Positions 1 to 8,633 of a DNA stretch of 64,000 nucleotides are shown piece after piece. The stretch lies in contig NZ_BCQT01000004.1 of NCBI RefSeq assembly GCF_001552215.1, positions 186,001-250,000 on the forward strand, read 5' to 3'. Within the stretch, counting starts at the first letter, position 1; every line of letters begins with the position of its first letter. A program made the translations under genes and the position numbers. Origin of the DNA: Actinomadura macra NBRC 14102 (GTDB lineage: Bacteria > Actinomycetota > Actinomycetes > Streptosporangiales > Streptosporangiaceae). The notes below the pieces were generated by a model. That model searched no databases. It saw only the letters and a program-made list of their open reading frames with translations, and was not told where the DNA came from.

Positions 1-54
1 CGCCCATACCGGATCTCTCACCCATAACGCCTTACCCATGCATGGACGGGACGC

Positions 55-1290
55 TCAAGCGGCGGACAGCGCCTCGGTGGGGCTGAGCCGGGACGCGCGG
101 ATCGCCGGGTAGAGCCCCGCCACCGCACCGATGATCAAGGTGGCGGCGATGCCGCCGAGGACGGCCCACAAGGGAATGACGACCGGCCAGCCCTGGGTGA
201 GGGCATAGACGCCGGTGACCAGAGCCCCGAGCAGAGCGCCGCCCACACCGCCCAGCGATGACAGCAGCAGCGACTCCGCGAGGAACTGCGTGCGGACCTG
301 CCCGCGCGTCGCGCCCAGCGACCGGCGCAGGCCGATCTCCGAGCGACGCTCCAGGACCGAGATGACCATCGTGTTGGCCACCCCGACTCCGCCGACTAGC
401 AGCGCCACGGCGCCGAGCCCGAGCAGCAGGCCGGTGAACGCCTCGCCCGCCGCCTTCCGCGCCGCCAGCGCGTCGGACGGCCGCGACACCTCCACCTCGT
501 TCGGCGCCGCCGGGTTGACGGTCGCGCCGAGCACGCTCTGGACCTGCTCGACGCTCGCGTCCCGCGACCGTGTGTAGATGGTCGTCGGATGCCCGTCGAA
601 GCCGAGCCGGGTCTTCGCCGCCGGCCAGCCGACCAGCGCGGCGACGTCCAGCTCGGGGGCCAGCGGAGCCGGCTTGAGGATGCCGACGACGGTGAACCAC
701 CGGCCGCCGATGAGCACCTGGACGTCCGGTCCCGCGTGGCCGATCCCGAGCCGCTCCGCCGCGGACGAGCCGAGCACCGTCGCCGGGAAGCTGCTCGTCG
801 CCGCGTTCAGCCAGGTCCCGCTGCGCAGCGCGGCGCCGGTGGCGGCGCGCAGGTCGACGCGGGCAGCGTAGGTGGCGATGCCGTTGGTGTCCGTCTCGGG
901 CATCCTGCCCGTCCGGTAGACCTTGGCCTTGTCCACCAGCCCGACCGCCGAGACCTCCCGCACCGGAGCGATGCGTCCGACCATGTCCTCCGCTTCGAGG
1001 GGGAGCTCGGCCTTCTCGCCGGTCAGGGTGTTGCCGGGCGCGACGGTCAGCAGGTTGGTGCCGAGCGCGGCGAGCGCGCGGTCCAGGTCGGCGCGCGAGG
1101 ACGAGGAGACGCCGACCACCGCGACCATCGCCGCGATCCCGATCGCGATGCCGAGCGCGGACAGGAAGGCCCGCAGCGGGCGGGTGCGCAGCCCCACCGC
1201 GCCGACCTTGAGCACGTCGCGGGGCCACAACCGGGCCGGGCGCAGTGCGCCGCCGCCCGCCGGGGCGGACGGGACCGGGGTCGCCGCCAT
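55..1290 (-). CDS. MacB/FtsX-type ABC transporter permease
   Basis: Inner-membrane permease of a MacB-like ABC exporter, about 411 residues. An N-terminal membrane segment (about residues 40-60) is followed by a large extracytoplasmic MacB-PCD domain. Three C-terminal membrane segments include the FtsX signature around RRSEIGLRRSLGAT. It is the last gene of an operon with ATPase, adaptor and lipoprotein. The ATPase stop overlaps its start (TGATG; an alternative GTG lies 3 bases upstream at 1293). By family it would couple ATP hydrolysis to export or extrusion of a lipid, peptide or drug across the membrane. The substrate cannot be read from sequence. A two-component system is transcribed divergently from the operon and is a plausible regulator. 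Confidence 0.9.
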   Translation of the reverse strand: MAATPVPSAPAGGGALRPARLWPRDVLKVGAVGLRTRPLRAFLSALGIAIGIAAMVAVVGVSSSSRADLDRALAALGTNLLTVAPGNTLTGEKAELPLEAEDMVGRIAPVREVSAVGLVDKAKVYRTGRMPETDTNGIATYAARVDLRAATGAALRSGTWLNAATSSFPATVLGSSAAERLGIGHAGPDVQVLIGGRWFTVVGILKPAPLAPELDVAALVGWPAAKTRLGFDGHPTTIYTRSRDASVEQVQSVLGATVNPAAPNEVEVSRPSDALAARKAAGEAFTGLLLGLGAVALLVGGVGVANTMVISVLERRSEIGLRRSLGATRGQVRTQFLAESLLLSSLGGVGGALLGALVTGVYALTQGWPVVIPLWAVLGGIAATLIIGAVAGLYPAIRASRLSPTEALSAA

Positions 1291-1967
1291 CACCGCACCT
1301 CGATCAGCGCGGAGTCGGAGACCACCAGGCCGTCCTTCATCCGGACCTGGCGGGGCAGGCTCGCGGCGATCTCCCGGTCATGCGTGATGATCACGACGGT
1401 GGTGCCGGCGGCGTGCAGCTCGCGCAGCAGCGCCATCACCCCGTCCCCCGACACCGAGTCCAGGGCGCCGGTCGGCTCGTCGGCGAGCACCAGCCGGGGC
1501 TCTCCCGCGACGGCGCGGGCGATGGCGACGCGCTGCCGCTCGCCGCCCGACAGCTCGTGCGGCTCGTGGCCCATCCGGTGGCCGAGCCCGACCCGGTCCA
1601 GCGCCTCGGCGGCGCGGCGCCGCCGCACCGCCGACCGCAGCCCGGAGTACAGGAGCCCGTCGGCGACGTTGTCCAGCGCCCGCGTGCCCGGCGCCAGATG
1701 GAACTGCTGGAACACGAACCCGATACGGCTCGCGCGCAGCGCCGACAGCTTCGCGTCGGAGAGCCTCCCCACGTCGTGCCCGTCGATGTGGACCTCGCCG
1801 GACGTCGGCCGGTCCAGGGTGCCGAGGACGTTGAGCATCGTCGACTTGCCCGAGCCGGACGGCCCCACGATCGCGACCAGCTCCCCCGGCTCGACGTGCA
1901 GCGACACGCCCGCGAGCGCGTGGACGCCGCCCGGGTACAGCTTCGTCACCTCCCGCAGTCTGATCAT
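1290..1967 (-). CDS. ABC transporter ATP-binding protein (MacB/LolD class)
   Basis: Cytoplasmic ATPase of about 225 residues. The Walker A motif is GPSGSGKST (residues 35-43), the signature is LSGGERQR and the Walker B is [13 protein letters not shown], followed by the switch histidine in ITHDRE. The EPTGALD form is typical of the MacB/LolD/FtsE class that pairs with FtsX-type permeases. The start ATG overlaps the stop of the upstream adaptor gene by 4 bases (ATGA), and its own stop overlaps the permease start, so the three are translationally coupled. Longer open frames upstream lack ABC homology, so the start was placed at MIRLREV. Confidence 0.93.
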   Translation of the reverse strand: MIRLREVTKLYPGGVHALAGVSLHVEPGELVAIVGPSGSGKSTMLNVLGTLDRPTSGEVHIDGHDVGRLSDAKLSALRASRIGFVFQQFHLAPGTRALDNVADGLLYSGLRSAVRRRRAAEALDRVGLGHRMGHEPHELSGGERQRVAIARAVAGEPRLVLADEPTGALDSVSGDGVMALLRELHAAGTTVVIITHDREIAASLPRQVRMKDGLVVSDSALIEVR

Positions 1968-3031
1968 TTCGGTATCCCCACGACCGTGCCCTCGGCGATC
2001 CCCTGACCCGAGACCTCCACCTTCCCGTCCGCGAACAGCCCGGTCGTGACGGCCACGTAGGACGAGGTGCCGCCCTTGACGACCTCGACCCCGAAGCCGC
2101 CCTCCGCCAGCGCGACGAGCGCCGACACCGGCACGGTCAGGACGTCCTCGCGCTGCCCGGCGGTGAAGGTGACGTCCACCGACGCCAGCGCGTACGCGGC
2201 GGCGGCCTTGCGGGCCTTCTTCGACCTCAGCCACACGGTGACCTCCACCTTGGTCGTCGGATCCTCCCCCTGCGCCGAGCCCGGCTCCACCACCGTGGAC
2301 ACCTCGTCGATCTTGCCGGGCACGGCCTCCTCGTCGGGCAGCGTGACCTCGACCGCGGCGCCCTTCTTCGCCATCCGCTGGTCGGTGGTCTCCAGCTCGA
2401 CCGTCGCCGCCTTGTCGGTGCCGGTGTAGGTGAGCACCTTCTGGCCGGGACCCGTCGGGTCGCCCGCGCCCGCCTGGAGGCCGTCCACTCGGACGGCCCC
2501 GGGCGCGAACACCACCCGGCCGAGCTCCACGACGCCCGTCTCCGCCAGCCCGTGGTCGTCCTGCCACTCCTGGACGGCGTCGGCGGTGTCGGCGGTGTAC
2601 TCGTCGTCGACGGTGAACCCGTCGTAGCCGAGCGCGGCCAGGTTCTTCTCGAACCGGCGGACGTCCGCGCCCTCCGTCCCGACCCGCAGCGGACGGTACG
2701 AGGGCCGGGAACCGTACATCAGCATCACCGGGTCGCCGTCCACCTCGTACAGCGGACGGCCGCGGGTGATCTCGTCGCCGCTCTCGGGGATCTTGGTGAT
2801 CGTGCCGCGCAGCCGGCTCGTCGCGGTGAAGGTCGGGCCATAGCCGAGCTGCCCGTCCTCGGTCTGGGTGTCCTTGAGGGTCTGCCTCGTCACCTTCGTG
2901 GTGTTGGGCGGCAGCGCCGACGCGGGGCCGCCGCCCCCCTCGCTCCCCGCGCCGAGCGCCGCGACGGTGGTGCCGCCGCCCACCACGACGACGGCCGCGG
3001 CGGCGAGGACGATCCGCCAGCGTCTCCTCAC
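1964..3031 (-). CDS. HlyD/MacA-like adaptor with peptidoglycan-binding domain
   Basis: Membrane-anchored periplasmic-side adaptor of about 355 residues. A short basic N-terminus is followed by one membrane segment (about residues 7-25), then a PG_binding_1-like stretch (about residues 115-165, with [20 protein letters not shown]). Beta-rich sections follow, typical of membrane-fusion proteins. Actinobacterial MacA-like adaptors often carry this peptidoglycan-binding insert. The GTG start overlaps the stop of the upstream lipoprotein gene by 4 bases, and the gene feeds directly into the ATPase. It probably links the permease to the cell wall and the lipoprotein. Assignment rests on domain pattern and context. 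Confidence 0.85.
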   Translation of the reverse strand: MRRRWRIVLAAAAVVVVGGGTTVAALGAGSEGGGGPASALPPNTTKVTRQTLKDTQTEDGQLGYGPTFTATSRLRGTITKIPESGDEITRGRPLYEVDGDPVMLMYGSRPSYRPLRVGTEGADVRRFEKNLAALGYDGFTVDDEYTADTADAVQEWQDDHGLAETGVVELGRVVFAPGAVRVDGLQAGAGDPTGPGQKVLTYTGTDKAATVELETTDQRMAKKGAAVEVTLPDEEAVPGKIDEVSTVVEPGSAQGEDPTTKVEVTVWLRSKKARKAAAAYALASVDVTFTAGQREDVLTVPVSALVALAEGGFGVEVVKGGTSSYVAVTTGLFADGKVEVSGQGIAEGTVVGIPK

Positions 3032-3543
3032 TTGCGGCCGCCCGCCATGATCTCCTGGCACTTCTCCTGGGCCGCCTTGAACTCGGGGTCCTCGGCGATG
3101 TTGCCGTCGATCATGATTCCCTGCTGGCCCGGCTTGGGGTCGGCGAACTTCTCCACCCCGTTCTGGCGCATGCACTCGGCGAACTTGCGCCCCCGCTCCT
3201 GCTGGGCCGGGTCCGGCTTGCCGGAGCCGTCCCCCTGCGGGTTGTACTGCCGGCACGCCTGCATCGCCTTGTCGACCGTCTCCTTCTTCGTCCGCTGGTC
3301 GAGTTTGAGCTGGATTCCGCCGCCGGGCTTCGGATCCTCCATCGGGATCCCGTTCTGGCGCATGCACTGGGCGTACTTCACCCCCATCTCGTCCCGGCTC
3401 AGGCTCTTGGTGGCGGCGGGTCCGCCCTGCTTGGCGCCCCCGACGGTCGCCACTTTCCCGTCGTCGCCGTCACCGTCCGAACCGCATCCGGTGAGCGCCA
3501 AGGTCATCGCCAGCGGCAGGGCCACCATGATCCGCAGTCGCAT
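3028..3543 (-). CDS. secreted lipoprotein with duplicated CMRQNG motif
   Basis: A 171-residue lipoprotein. The signal peptide ends in the lipobox LTGC (Cys20), followed by a short acidic Asp/Gly linker. Two copies of a helical motif, Y/F-A-x-CMRQNG with a nearby DPKPG, occur at about residues 57-75 and 119-137, and each copy brings a conserved Cys. Further Cys residues (ACRQY, KCQE) suggest two disulfides or two metal or thiol sites. Proteins of this kind are found beside MacAB-like operons in actinobacteria, but no function is established to my knowledge. It is first in the export operon, so a role as substrate-binding or accessory lipoprotein is an inference. Confidence 0.85.
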   Translation of the reverse strand: MRLRIMVALPLAMTLALTGCGSDGDGDDGKVATVGGAKQGGPAATKSLSRDEMGVKYAQCMRQNGIPMEDPKPGGGIQLKLDQRTKKETVDKAMQACRQYNPQGDGSGKPDPAQQERGRKFAECMRQNGVEKFADPKPGQQGIMIDGNIAEDPEFKAAQEKCQEIMAGGRK

Positions 3544-3710
3544 CCGCTCGTCTCCTCTTCTCCTCGGCCGGACCCGTTCCGGCCGGACAGAGAGCGATGC
3601 AACGCGACGGCGCGTTTCCCCCGTGTTTCCGGCGGACGCCCGATTCTCCTAACGGGGAGGAAACAGCCCGTCGGGCAGCATCACCGTTCGGAGCAGGTGA
3701 AAGGATCGAG

Positions 3711-4367
3711 ATGCGGGTACTGGTGGTGGAGGACGAGCGGCTGCTCGCCGACGCGATAGCGGAATGGCTGCGCGACGAAGCGCACGCCGTGGATCTGGCC
3801 TACGACGGGGCGGCGGCGCTGGAGCGCGCGGGCGTCCACGACTACGACGTCGTCGTCCTGGACCGGGACCTGCCGCTCGTGCACGGCGACGACGTCTGCC
3901 GCGAACTGGTCCGGGGCGACGTGGCGGCGCGGGTGCTGATGCTCACCGCCGCCGCCGAGATCACCGACCGGGTCGCGGGGCTCGGGCTCGGCGCCGACGA
4001 CTACCTCACCAAGCCGTTCGCGTTCCCCGAGCTGGCCGCCCGCGTCCTCGCGCTCGGCCGGCGGGCGCGACCCGCCGCGCCGCCGGTGCTGCGCCGCGCG
4101 GGCATCACCCTCGATCCGGCGCGTCGCGAGGTGTTCCGGGACGGCCGGTACGTCCCGCTGGCGAAAAAGGAGTTCGCCGTGCTCACCGAGCTGCTCGTCG
4201 CGGACGGCGCGGTCGTCTCCGCCGAGCGGCTGCTGGAGAAGGCGTGGGACGAGTACGCGGACCCGTTCACCGGCGCCGTCCGCCTGGCCGTCCTCAAGCT
4301 GCGGCGCAAGCTCGCCGAGCCGCCCGTCGTCGAGACCGTCAAGGGAGTGGGGTACCGGATCCCATGA
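3711..4367 (+). CDS. OmpR/PhoB-family response regulator
   Basis: A 218-residue two-component response regulator. The receiver domain covers residues 1-115, with acidic residues E7 and D8, phospho-acceptor Asp51 (VVVLDRDLPL) and the conserved Lys in YLTKPF. A winged-helix DNA-binding domain follows (about 125-218, ending VKGVGYRIP). An AAGGA ribosome-binding site precedes the ATG, so an upstream in-frame extension was rejected. The stop overlaps the kinase start (ATGA). The gene pair is divergent from the MacAB-like export operon across a 167-base gap, the usual layout for a regulator of that transporter. The target is inferred, not shown. Confidence 0.95.
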   Translation: MRVLVVEDERLLADAIAEWLRDEAHAVDLAYDGAAALERAGVHDYDVVVLDRDLPLVHGDDVCRELVRGDVAARVLMLTAAAEITDRVAGLGLGADDYLTKPFAFPELAARVLALGRRARPAAPPVLRRAGITLDPARREVFRDGRYVPLAKKEFAVLTELLVADGAVVSAERLLEKAWDEYADPFTGAVRLAVLKLRRKLAEPPVVETVKGVGYRIP

Positions 4368-5638
4368 GGAGGCCCCGCAAGATGAGACTGCGCCGGATGA
4401 ACCTGCGCCACCTGTCGCTCCGGGCCCGGCTGACGCTGACTTACGGAGGGCTGTTCCTCGTCGCGGGTCTCGTCTTGCTCGGGGTCACCTACGCGCTGTT
4501 CGACCAGCAGATGTCGAGGGAGGGCACCAAGGTGCTCGCCCGGACGACCACCACCGCGCCCGCGGGCTCCGCGGGCTCCAACGCCACACCCCAGGGAGAG
4601 GCCAGACCGGTGCCCACCGGTCAGGAGGAGGCGAGGTCCATGGCCGACCTGGAGCGCTGGCTGAAGACGCAGCGCGAGGGCGTGCGCGAGGCGGCGACGA
4701 CCTCGCTGATCACACAGGGGTCGATCGCGCTGCTGCTCGTCGGGGGCGTCGCGGCGGGGTTCGGCTGGCTGATCGCGGGCCAGGTCCTCGCGCCGCTGCA
4801 CCGGGTGACCGAGACGGCGCGGCGGATCGCCGCAGCGCCCGCCGCCGACCGCGGCCTGCACGAGCGGATCTCGTTGCGCGGGCCGGACGACGAGGTCAAG
4901 AAGCTCGCCGACACCTTCGACACGATGGTCGAGCGGCTCGACCGGTCCTTCGACGGGCAGCGCCGCTTCGTCGCCAACGCCTCCCACGAGCTGCGCACCC
5001 CGCTCACGCTCGGCCGGGCGCTGGTCGAGGTCGCGATGCACCGCCGGTCGGCGTCCGCGGACGTCCTACAGCTCGGCGAGACGCTGTTGCAGATCAACGC
5101 GCGGCACGAACGGCTGATCACGGGCCTGCTGCTGCTCGCCCGGTCGGAGAACGAGATCACCGGCCGCGCCCCGGTCGACCTCGCCGACGTCGTCGGGCAT
5201 GTGGCGGCGCAGACCGCCGCGGAGGCCGAGGCTGCCGGGGTGAGCGTCCAGGAGGAGCCGGGCGAGGCCGTCACGACCGGGGACGCGCTCCTACTCGAAC
5301 GGGTCGTTCAGAATTTGGTGGAGAACGGCATCCGGCACAACTCCGGGCCGGGCGGTTTCGTCCGGGTCACCTGCCGCACCAGCGGCGGGCAGGCCGTCCT
5401 GGTCGTGGCGAACTCCGGGCCCGCCGTCCCGCCCTACGAGATCCCGGCGCTGTTCGAACCGTTCCACCGGCTCGATTCCGACCGGGTGGTCACCTCGAAG
5501 GGCGCGGGACTCGGGCTGTCGATCGTGCAGTCCATCGTCCGCGCGCACGGCGGGTCCGTCACCGCCCGTCCGGGGGAAGAGGGCGGCCTGCGGGTGACCG
5601 TCTGTCTTCCATCCGCGCAGGTCGGCGCCACCGTCTAG
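4364..5638 (+). CDS. two-component sensor histidine kinase
   Basis: A membrane histidine kinase of about 424 residues, partner of the upstream regulator. Two membrane segments (about residues 27-46 and 117-138) flank a short extracytoplasmic loop rich in Thr, Ala and Gly. A HAMP domain (about 139-195) follows, then the H-box ASHELRTPL with His208. The N-box is QNLVENGIRHN and the G-box GAGLGLSIVQS. The small sensor loop points to membrane or envelope stress sensing rather than binding of a bulky ligand. Translational coupling to the response regulator (4-base overlap) supports a matched pair. Confidence 0.95.
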   Translation: MRRPRKMRLRRMNLRHLSLRARLTLTYGGLFLVAGLVLLGVTYALFDQQMSREGTKVLARTTTTAPAGSAGSNATPQGEARPVPTGQEEARSMADLERWLKTQREGVREAATTSLITQGSIALLLVGGVAAGFGWLIAGQVLAPLHRVTETARRIAAAPAADRGLHERISLRGPDDEVKKLADTFDTMVERLDRSFDGQRRFVANASHELRTPLTLGRALVEVAMHRRSASADVLQLGETLLQINARHERLITGLLLLARSENEITGRAPVDLADVVGHVAAQTAAEAEAAGVSVQEEPGEAVTTGDALLLERVVQNLVENGIRHNSGPGGFVRVTCRTSGGQAVLVVANSGPAVPPYEIPALFEPFHRLDSDRVVTSKGAGLGLSIVQSIVRAHGGSVTARPGEEGGLRVTVCLPSAQVGATV

Positions 5639-5852
5639 GCTGCGACACATGTCCGGGATGGGGCCATTCACCCCGGTTATGCCCAGCTGACATTACCTGG
5701 CCTTTGCCGCAAATGAGACTGTTAGGGCGTTCCTTCGAACTCGCGCACGGGCCTCCCCGCTCGGAATTCCCCCGGCACCGGTGGGGTTTTGCTCCCTTCT
5801 CTTCCCGCGCACGGGTTCCACGCCGCATCGCCGGGAGAATAGGCGGAAGCGA

Positions 5853-6425
5853 ATGGCAACGCGTACCCGACCCGCCCGGGCACGTTGGCGCATCGCGTGC
5901 GGAGTCGCGGGGTTGGCAGCAGCCACCGTCGCGGCGTCCCCCGGGATCGCCTCAGCGGACAACCTGAAGATCAATCAGGAGGTCCAGGAACAGAATCAGT
6001 GGTGCTGGGCAGCCAGCGGGCTGACGATCGCCAAGTTCCACGGTAAGGGAAACGTCAGCCAGAACGAGTTCTGCAACCTCGCGCGTAACCGCACCGCGGG
6101 CACCCAGTGCCCGAACCAGCCTGGTCAGCTCGAATGGGACCAGACGGCCTTCCGCAAGCTCGGCCTTTCCGTCGGCCAGGTGAGCAACCCGCTCTCCTAC
6201 GCCGCCGTCAAGGAAGAGATCGACGGCAAGCGCCCGATCGAGACCGGTATCTACTGGACGGCCGGCGGCGGACACGCCCAGGTCATCTACGGCTACACCG
6301 GCCAGACGCTGGCCTATGGCGACCCGTGGCCCGCCAGCCCGCGCTACTCGGAGATGTCGCACAGCAGCTACACCAACAACAGCCAGTTCCGTTGGGGACA
6401 GGCTCTCTACAAGGTGGGAGCTTGA
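5853..6425 (+). CDS. secreted papain-like cysteine peptidase (AvrRpt2-like/C39-like)
   Basis: A 190-residue secreted protein. The signal peptide ends near ASA-D (residue 36). The mature part begins with the Q-x-x-x-WCWAAS motif typical of papain-like cysteine peptidases of the AvrRpt2/Peptidase_C39_2 type. Cys51 is the likely nucleophile, His141 (GGGHAQVIYGY) the base and Asp157 (YGDPW) the third residue. The substrate is unknown. The stop codon overlaps the start of the next gene (TGATG), so the two products are made together and probably act together outside the cell. The start was chosen at MATRTRP, preceded by a purine-rich GGCGGAAGCGA stretch. Confidence 0.85.
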   Translation: MATRTRPARARWRIACGVAGLAAATVAASPGIASADNLKINQEVQEQNQWCWAASGLTIAKFHGKGNVSQNEFCNLARNRTAGTQCPNQPGQLEWDQTAFRKLGLSVGQVSNPLSYAAVKEEIDGKRPIETGIYWTAGGGHAQVIYGYTGQTLAYGDPWPASPRYSEMSHSSYTNNSQFRWGQALYKVGA

Positions 6426-7237
6426 TGATGCGTAGCACTGCGAAGCTCTCCGCGGCGGCGCTGACCGCCGGACTCGGCGTGACGGTGTTCATGGGCGGCA
6501 ACGCGGCGATGGCCGCGGGCCCGGCTCCCTCCGACTCGGCCGCAGCCACGAAGGCCGCGTCCACCCAGGCGGCGCAGCAGCAGCTGTCCTCCTTCTTTGT
6601 ACGCTACGAGCGGCAGCAGCAGGGCCAGCTGGTGACCGACCAGTCCGTCACCAAGGCCCAGGCCGCCGCCAAGGCCCCCCGCCTCGAAGGCTCGGCCCAG
6701 TCCGTCTACTCGCTCAGCCCCTCCTTCGTGAAGGGTGAGGCGAACGCGCCCGTGGCGACGTTCTCCTACATGGCGATCGGCGCGAAGTCGACGACCGGCC
6801 AGCAGGCCACCATGTGGCTGAGCAAGAGCGGCAAGAGCTGGAAGGTGTGGAACATCGCCTCCGGCCTGGACGAGGCCGTGTACCCGGCAAAGGCGGCGGG
6901 TGGCACGGTGTTCACGGAACCGCAGATTCACGCTTGGTACCGGCTGGCCAACGGCCGCGTCACCGGGCTCAATGACACCGCCGTCTCGTCTGTCGGAAAG
7001 TCGGGCGTGACGGTGGCGGCGTACCAGCGACTGGTCCACACGCGGTACGCCGACAAACTCCCGGGCTCGCAGTACCAGCAGTCCGGGAAGCTGGGCGGCT
7101 TCTCGCCCTCGACCGGCGTCAGCAAGCCGGCGCCGGATCGGGGCCCGGCACCGGCCCTGATGGCACTGGGCGCCGGTGGCGCCGCGGCGGCGGCGGCCGG
7201 CATCGTCGTCGCCCGGCGCCGCCGGGTGCAGGGCTAG
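6425..7237 (+). CDS. secreted, C-terminally membrane-anchored partner of the peptidase
   Basis: A 270-residue exported protein of unknown family. A signal peptide runs to about residue 33 (AAMA-AG) and an Ala/Gln-rich segment follows. The middle part is of mixed beta/alpha character with several aromatic residues. The C-terminus has an Ala/Gly-rich membrane helix and ends in RRRRVQG, as in wall-proximal anchored proteins, but no LPxTG sorting motif is visible. It is coupled to the papain-like peptidase gene by a one-base overlap. It could be a pro-domain-like inhibitor, a scaffold or a substrate of that peptidase. No function should be assigned from sequence alone. Confidence 0.75.
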   Translation: MMRSTAKLSAAALTAGLGVTVFMGGNAAMAAGPAPSDSAAATKAASTQAAQQQLSSFFVRYERQQQGQLVTDQSVTKAQAAAKAPRLEGSAQSVYSLSPSFVKGEANAPVATFSYMAIGAKSTTGQQATMWLSKSGKSWKVWNIASGLDEAVYPAKAAGGTVFTEPQIHAWYRLANGRVTGLNDTAVSSVGKSGVTVAAYQRLVHTRYADKLPGSQYQQSGKLGGFSPSTGVSKPAPDRGPAPALMALGAGGAAAAAAGIVVARRRRVQG

Positions 7238-7259
7238 CAGGTGCCCGGCCGATGAACGT

Positions 7260-7292
7260 GCGGGTCCCGGGGACCGCTGCCCCGGGACCCGC
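7260..7292. terminator. strong hairpin between convergent genes
   Basis: A perfect 13-bp inverted repeat (left arm 7260-7272, right arm 7280-7292) with a 7-base loop. It lies just after the peptidase-partner stop and before the end of the convergent LysR gene. It has no T-tract, as is common for actinobacterial terminators. Confidence 0.7.
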
Positions 7293-7329
7293 CGACCCCC
7301 CCTGGCCACGGTGGCCCGGGTGGAGCACT

Positions 7330-8307
7330 TCAGGACGTGGCGACCGGCAGAGCCGGGTGCGCCTCAGGATGTTCGTCCCACCATTCGCCGTAGACGCGCT
7401 GGTCGCGGACGAGCTCCATGTACACGTCGTTGAAGAATCCCCGCAGGCGGCCAGCCGCCTGCTCCACCTCGGGCCGCCACACCAGGACGACCCGTTGCCC
7501 CAGCGGGTCGCCGGTTATGCGACGGAAGGCCATCCCGTCGCGCGGGGCCGCGGTCGGCTGATAGATGCCGATCGCGCGCCCCGACCGGATGAGCGAGGTG
7601 GCGATCTGCCAGTCGGTGGACCAGAACCGCACGCGCGGCTGGAAGCCAGCGCCGGCACACACACCCCGGAAGTACGCCGGCCAGGGGCCGTCGTCCAGGG
7701 GATCGTCCAGCCAGTCCTGATCCGCCAGATCCGCCAGATCGATGGTCGGCGCCGCGGCAAGCGGACTGGCGGTCGACATGCCGACGAGCGCGGGCTCGCA
7801 CTCCACGAGGACGAGCCGTTCGAGCCCCTCCAGCACAGGCGCCGTGTAGTCCACCGGCTCCTGGAAGAGCCCGATGTCCAGCGCACCCGATGCCAGCAGA
7901 GCCGGGATGCGCCCGCCGCCCTGGTCCACGCGCAACTGGAGGCGGGTTCCCGGGGACAGCAGGTCGAGCTGGTCGCTCAGCCGCGTCAGCGGAGGGCACG
8001 CCTGCACCCCGATCCGCAGCAACGGCAGGGGCGAGGGATCGCTGCGCCGGTGCGCGAGCGCCGCGTTGAGGTCGTCGATGCAGGCCAGCGCCGCGCGGGC
8101 CCGCGTCGCCACCTCCTCGCCGACCGGCGTCGGCACCACCCCCTCCGGGGAGCGGACGAACAACTGCACGCCCAGGTGACCCTCGACCCTGCGGAGCATC
8201 GTGCTCACCGCGGGCTGGGTCAGGTTGAGCCTGGCCGCGGCCTTGCTGATGCTGCCTGTCGCGGCGACGGCCTCGATCATCCTGAGGTGATGGGGACCGA
8301 GATCCAC
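7330..8307 (-). CDS. LysR-family transcriptional regulator
   Basis: A 325-residue LysR regulator. The N-terminal winged helix-turn-helix (residues about 5-62) contains the classic SISKAAARLNLTQPAVSTMLRR pattern (quoted in pieces: SISKAAARLNL, TQPAVSTMLRR). The rest is a periplasmic-binding-protein-like effector domain. The GTG start is preceded by an AGGAG site 7 bases upstream. No divergent partner gene is adjacent: the next gene on the left converges and the one on the right runs in the same direction. Its target is therefore not evident, though autoregulation is usual in this family. Confidence 0.93.
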   Translation of the reverse strand: MDLGPHHLRMIEAVAATGSISKAAARLNLTQPAVSTMLRRVEGHLGVQLFVRSPEGVVPTPVGEEVATRARAALACIDDLNAALAHRRSDPSPLPLLRIGVQACPPLTRLSDQLDLLSPGTRLQLRVDQGGGRIPALLASGALDIGLFQEPVDYTAPVLEGLERLVLVECEPALVGMSTASPLAAAPTIDLADLADQDWLDDPLDDGPWPAYFRGVCAGAGFQPRVRFWSTDWQIATSLIRSGRAIGIYQPTAAPRDGMAFRRITGDPLGQRVVLVWRPEVEQAAGRLRGFFNDVYMELVRDQRVYGEWWDEHPEAHPALPVATS

Positions 8308-8633
8308 GCGAGTCTCCTGACCGTGCCTCTGCCCCGTCGACTGGAATCAAGCGAATATTAACCCCGTGGAGGCCCCCGAAGAATAGAAATGCGTGCCATT
8401 CCGGTTACTTCCCGTGCGCCGGTTACGTCCGCTACTGCCGGGTAGTGGGTCGAGCACGCCCGCCTCCCGACTCCCACTGACCCCGCCACCTGCCTCTTTG
8501 CCCCCGAGCCCCACCGTCCTCCCCGCCGCGGGCGGCGGGCCGAAGCCTCCGCGGGCTCGGACCGAATCTCTGCCAGCCCGATCCCTTCCGGCGCGCCCTG
8601 GTGGCCCTCCCCTCGCCTTCCCCCCGTTGGCGG
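8308..8633. other. gene-free stretch upstream of the LysR gene
   Basis: A 326-base gap between the end of the SPFH gene and the LysR start. It must hold the LysR promoter. Open frames here have no recognizable protein features. No clear operator, RNA or repeat was seen. Confidence 0.5.

Noticed and set aside
1-54. Left window edge.
   Set aside because: Only 54 bases before the permease stop. No feature can be supported.
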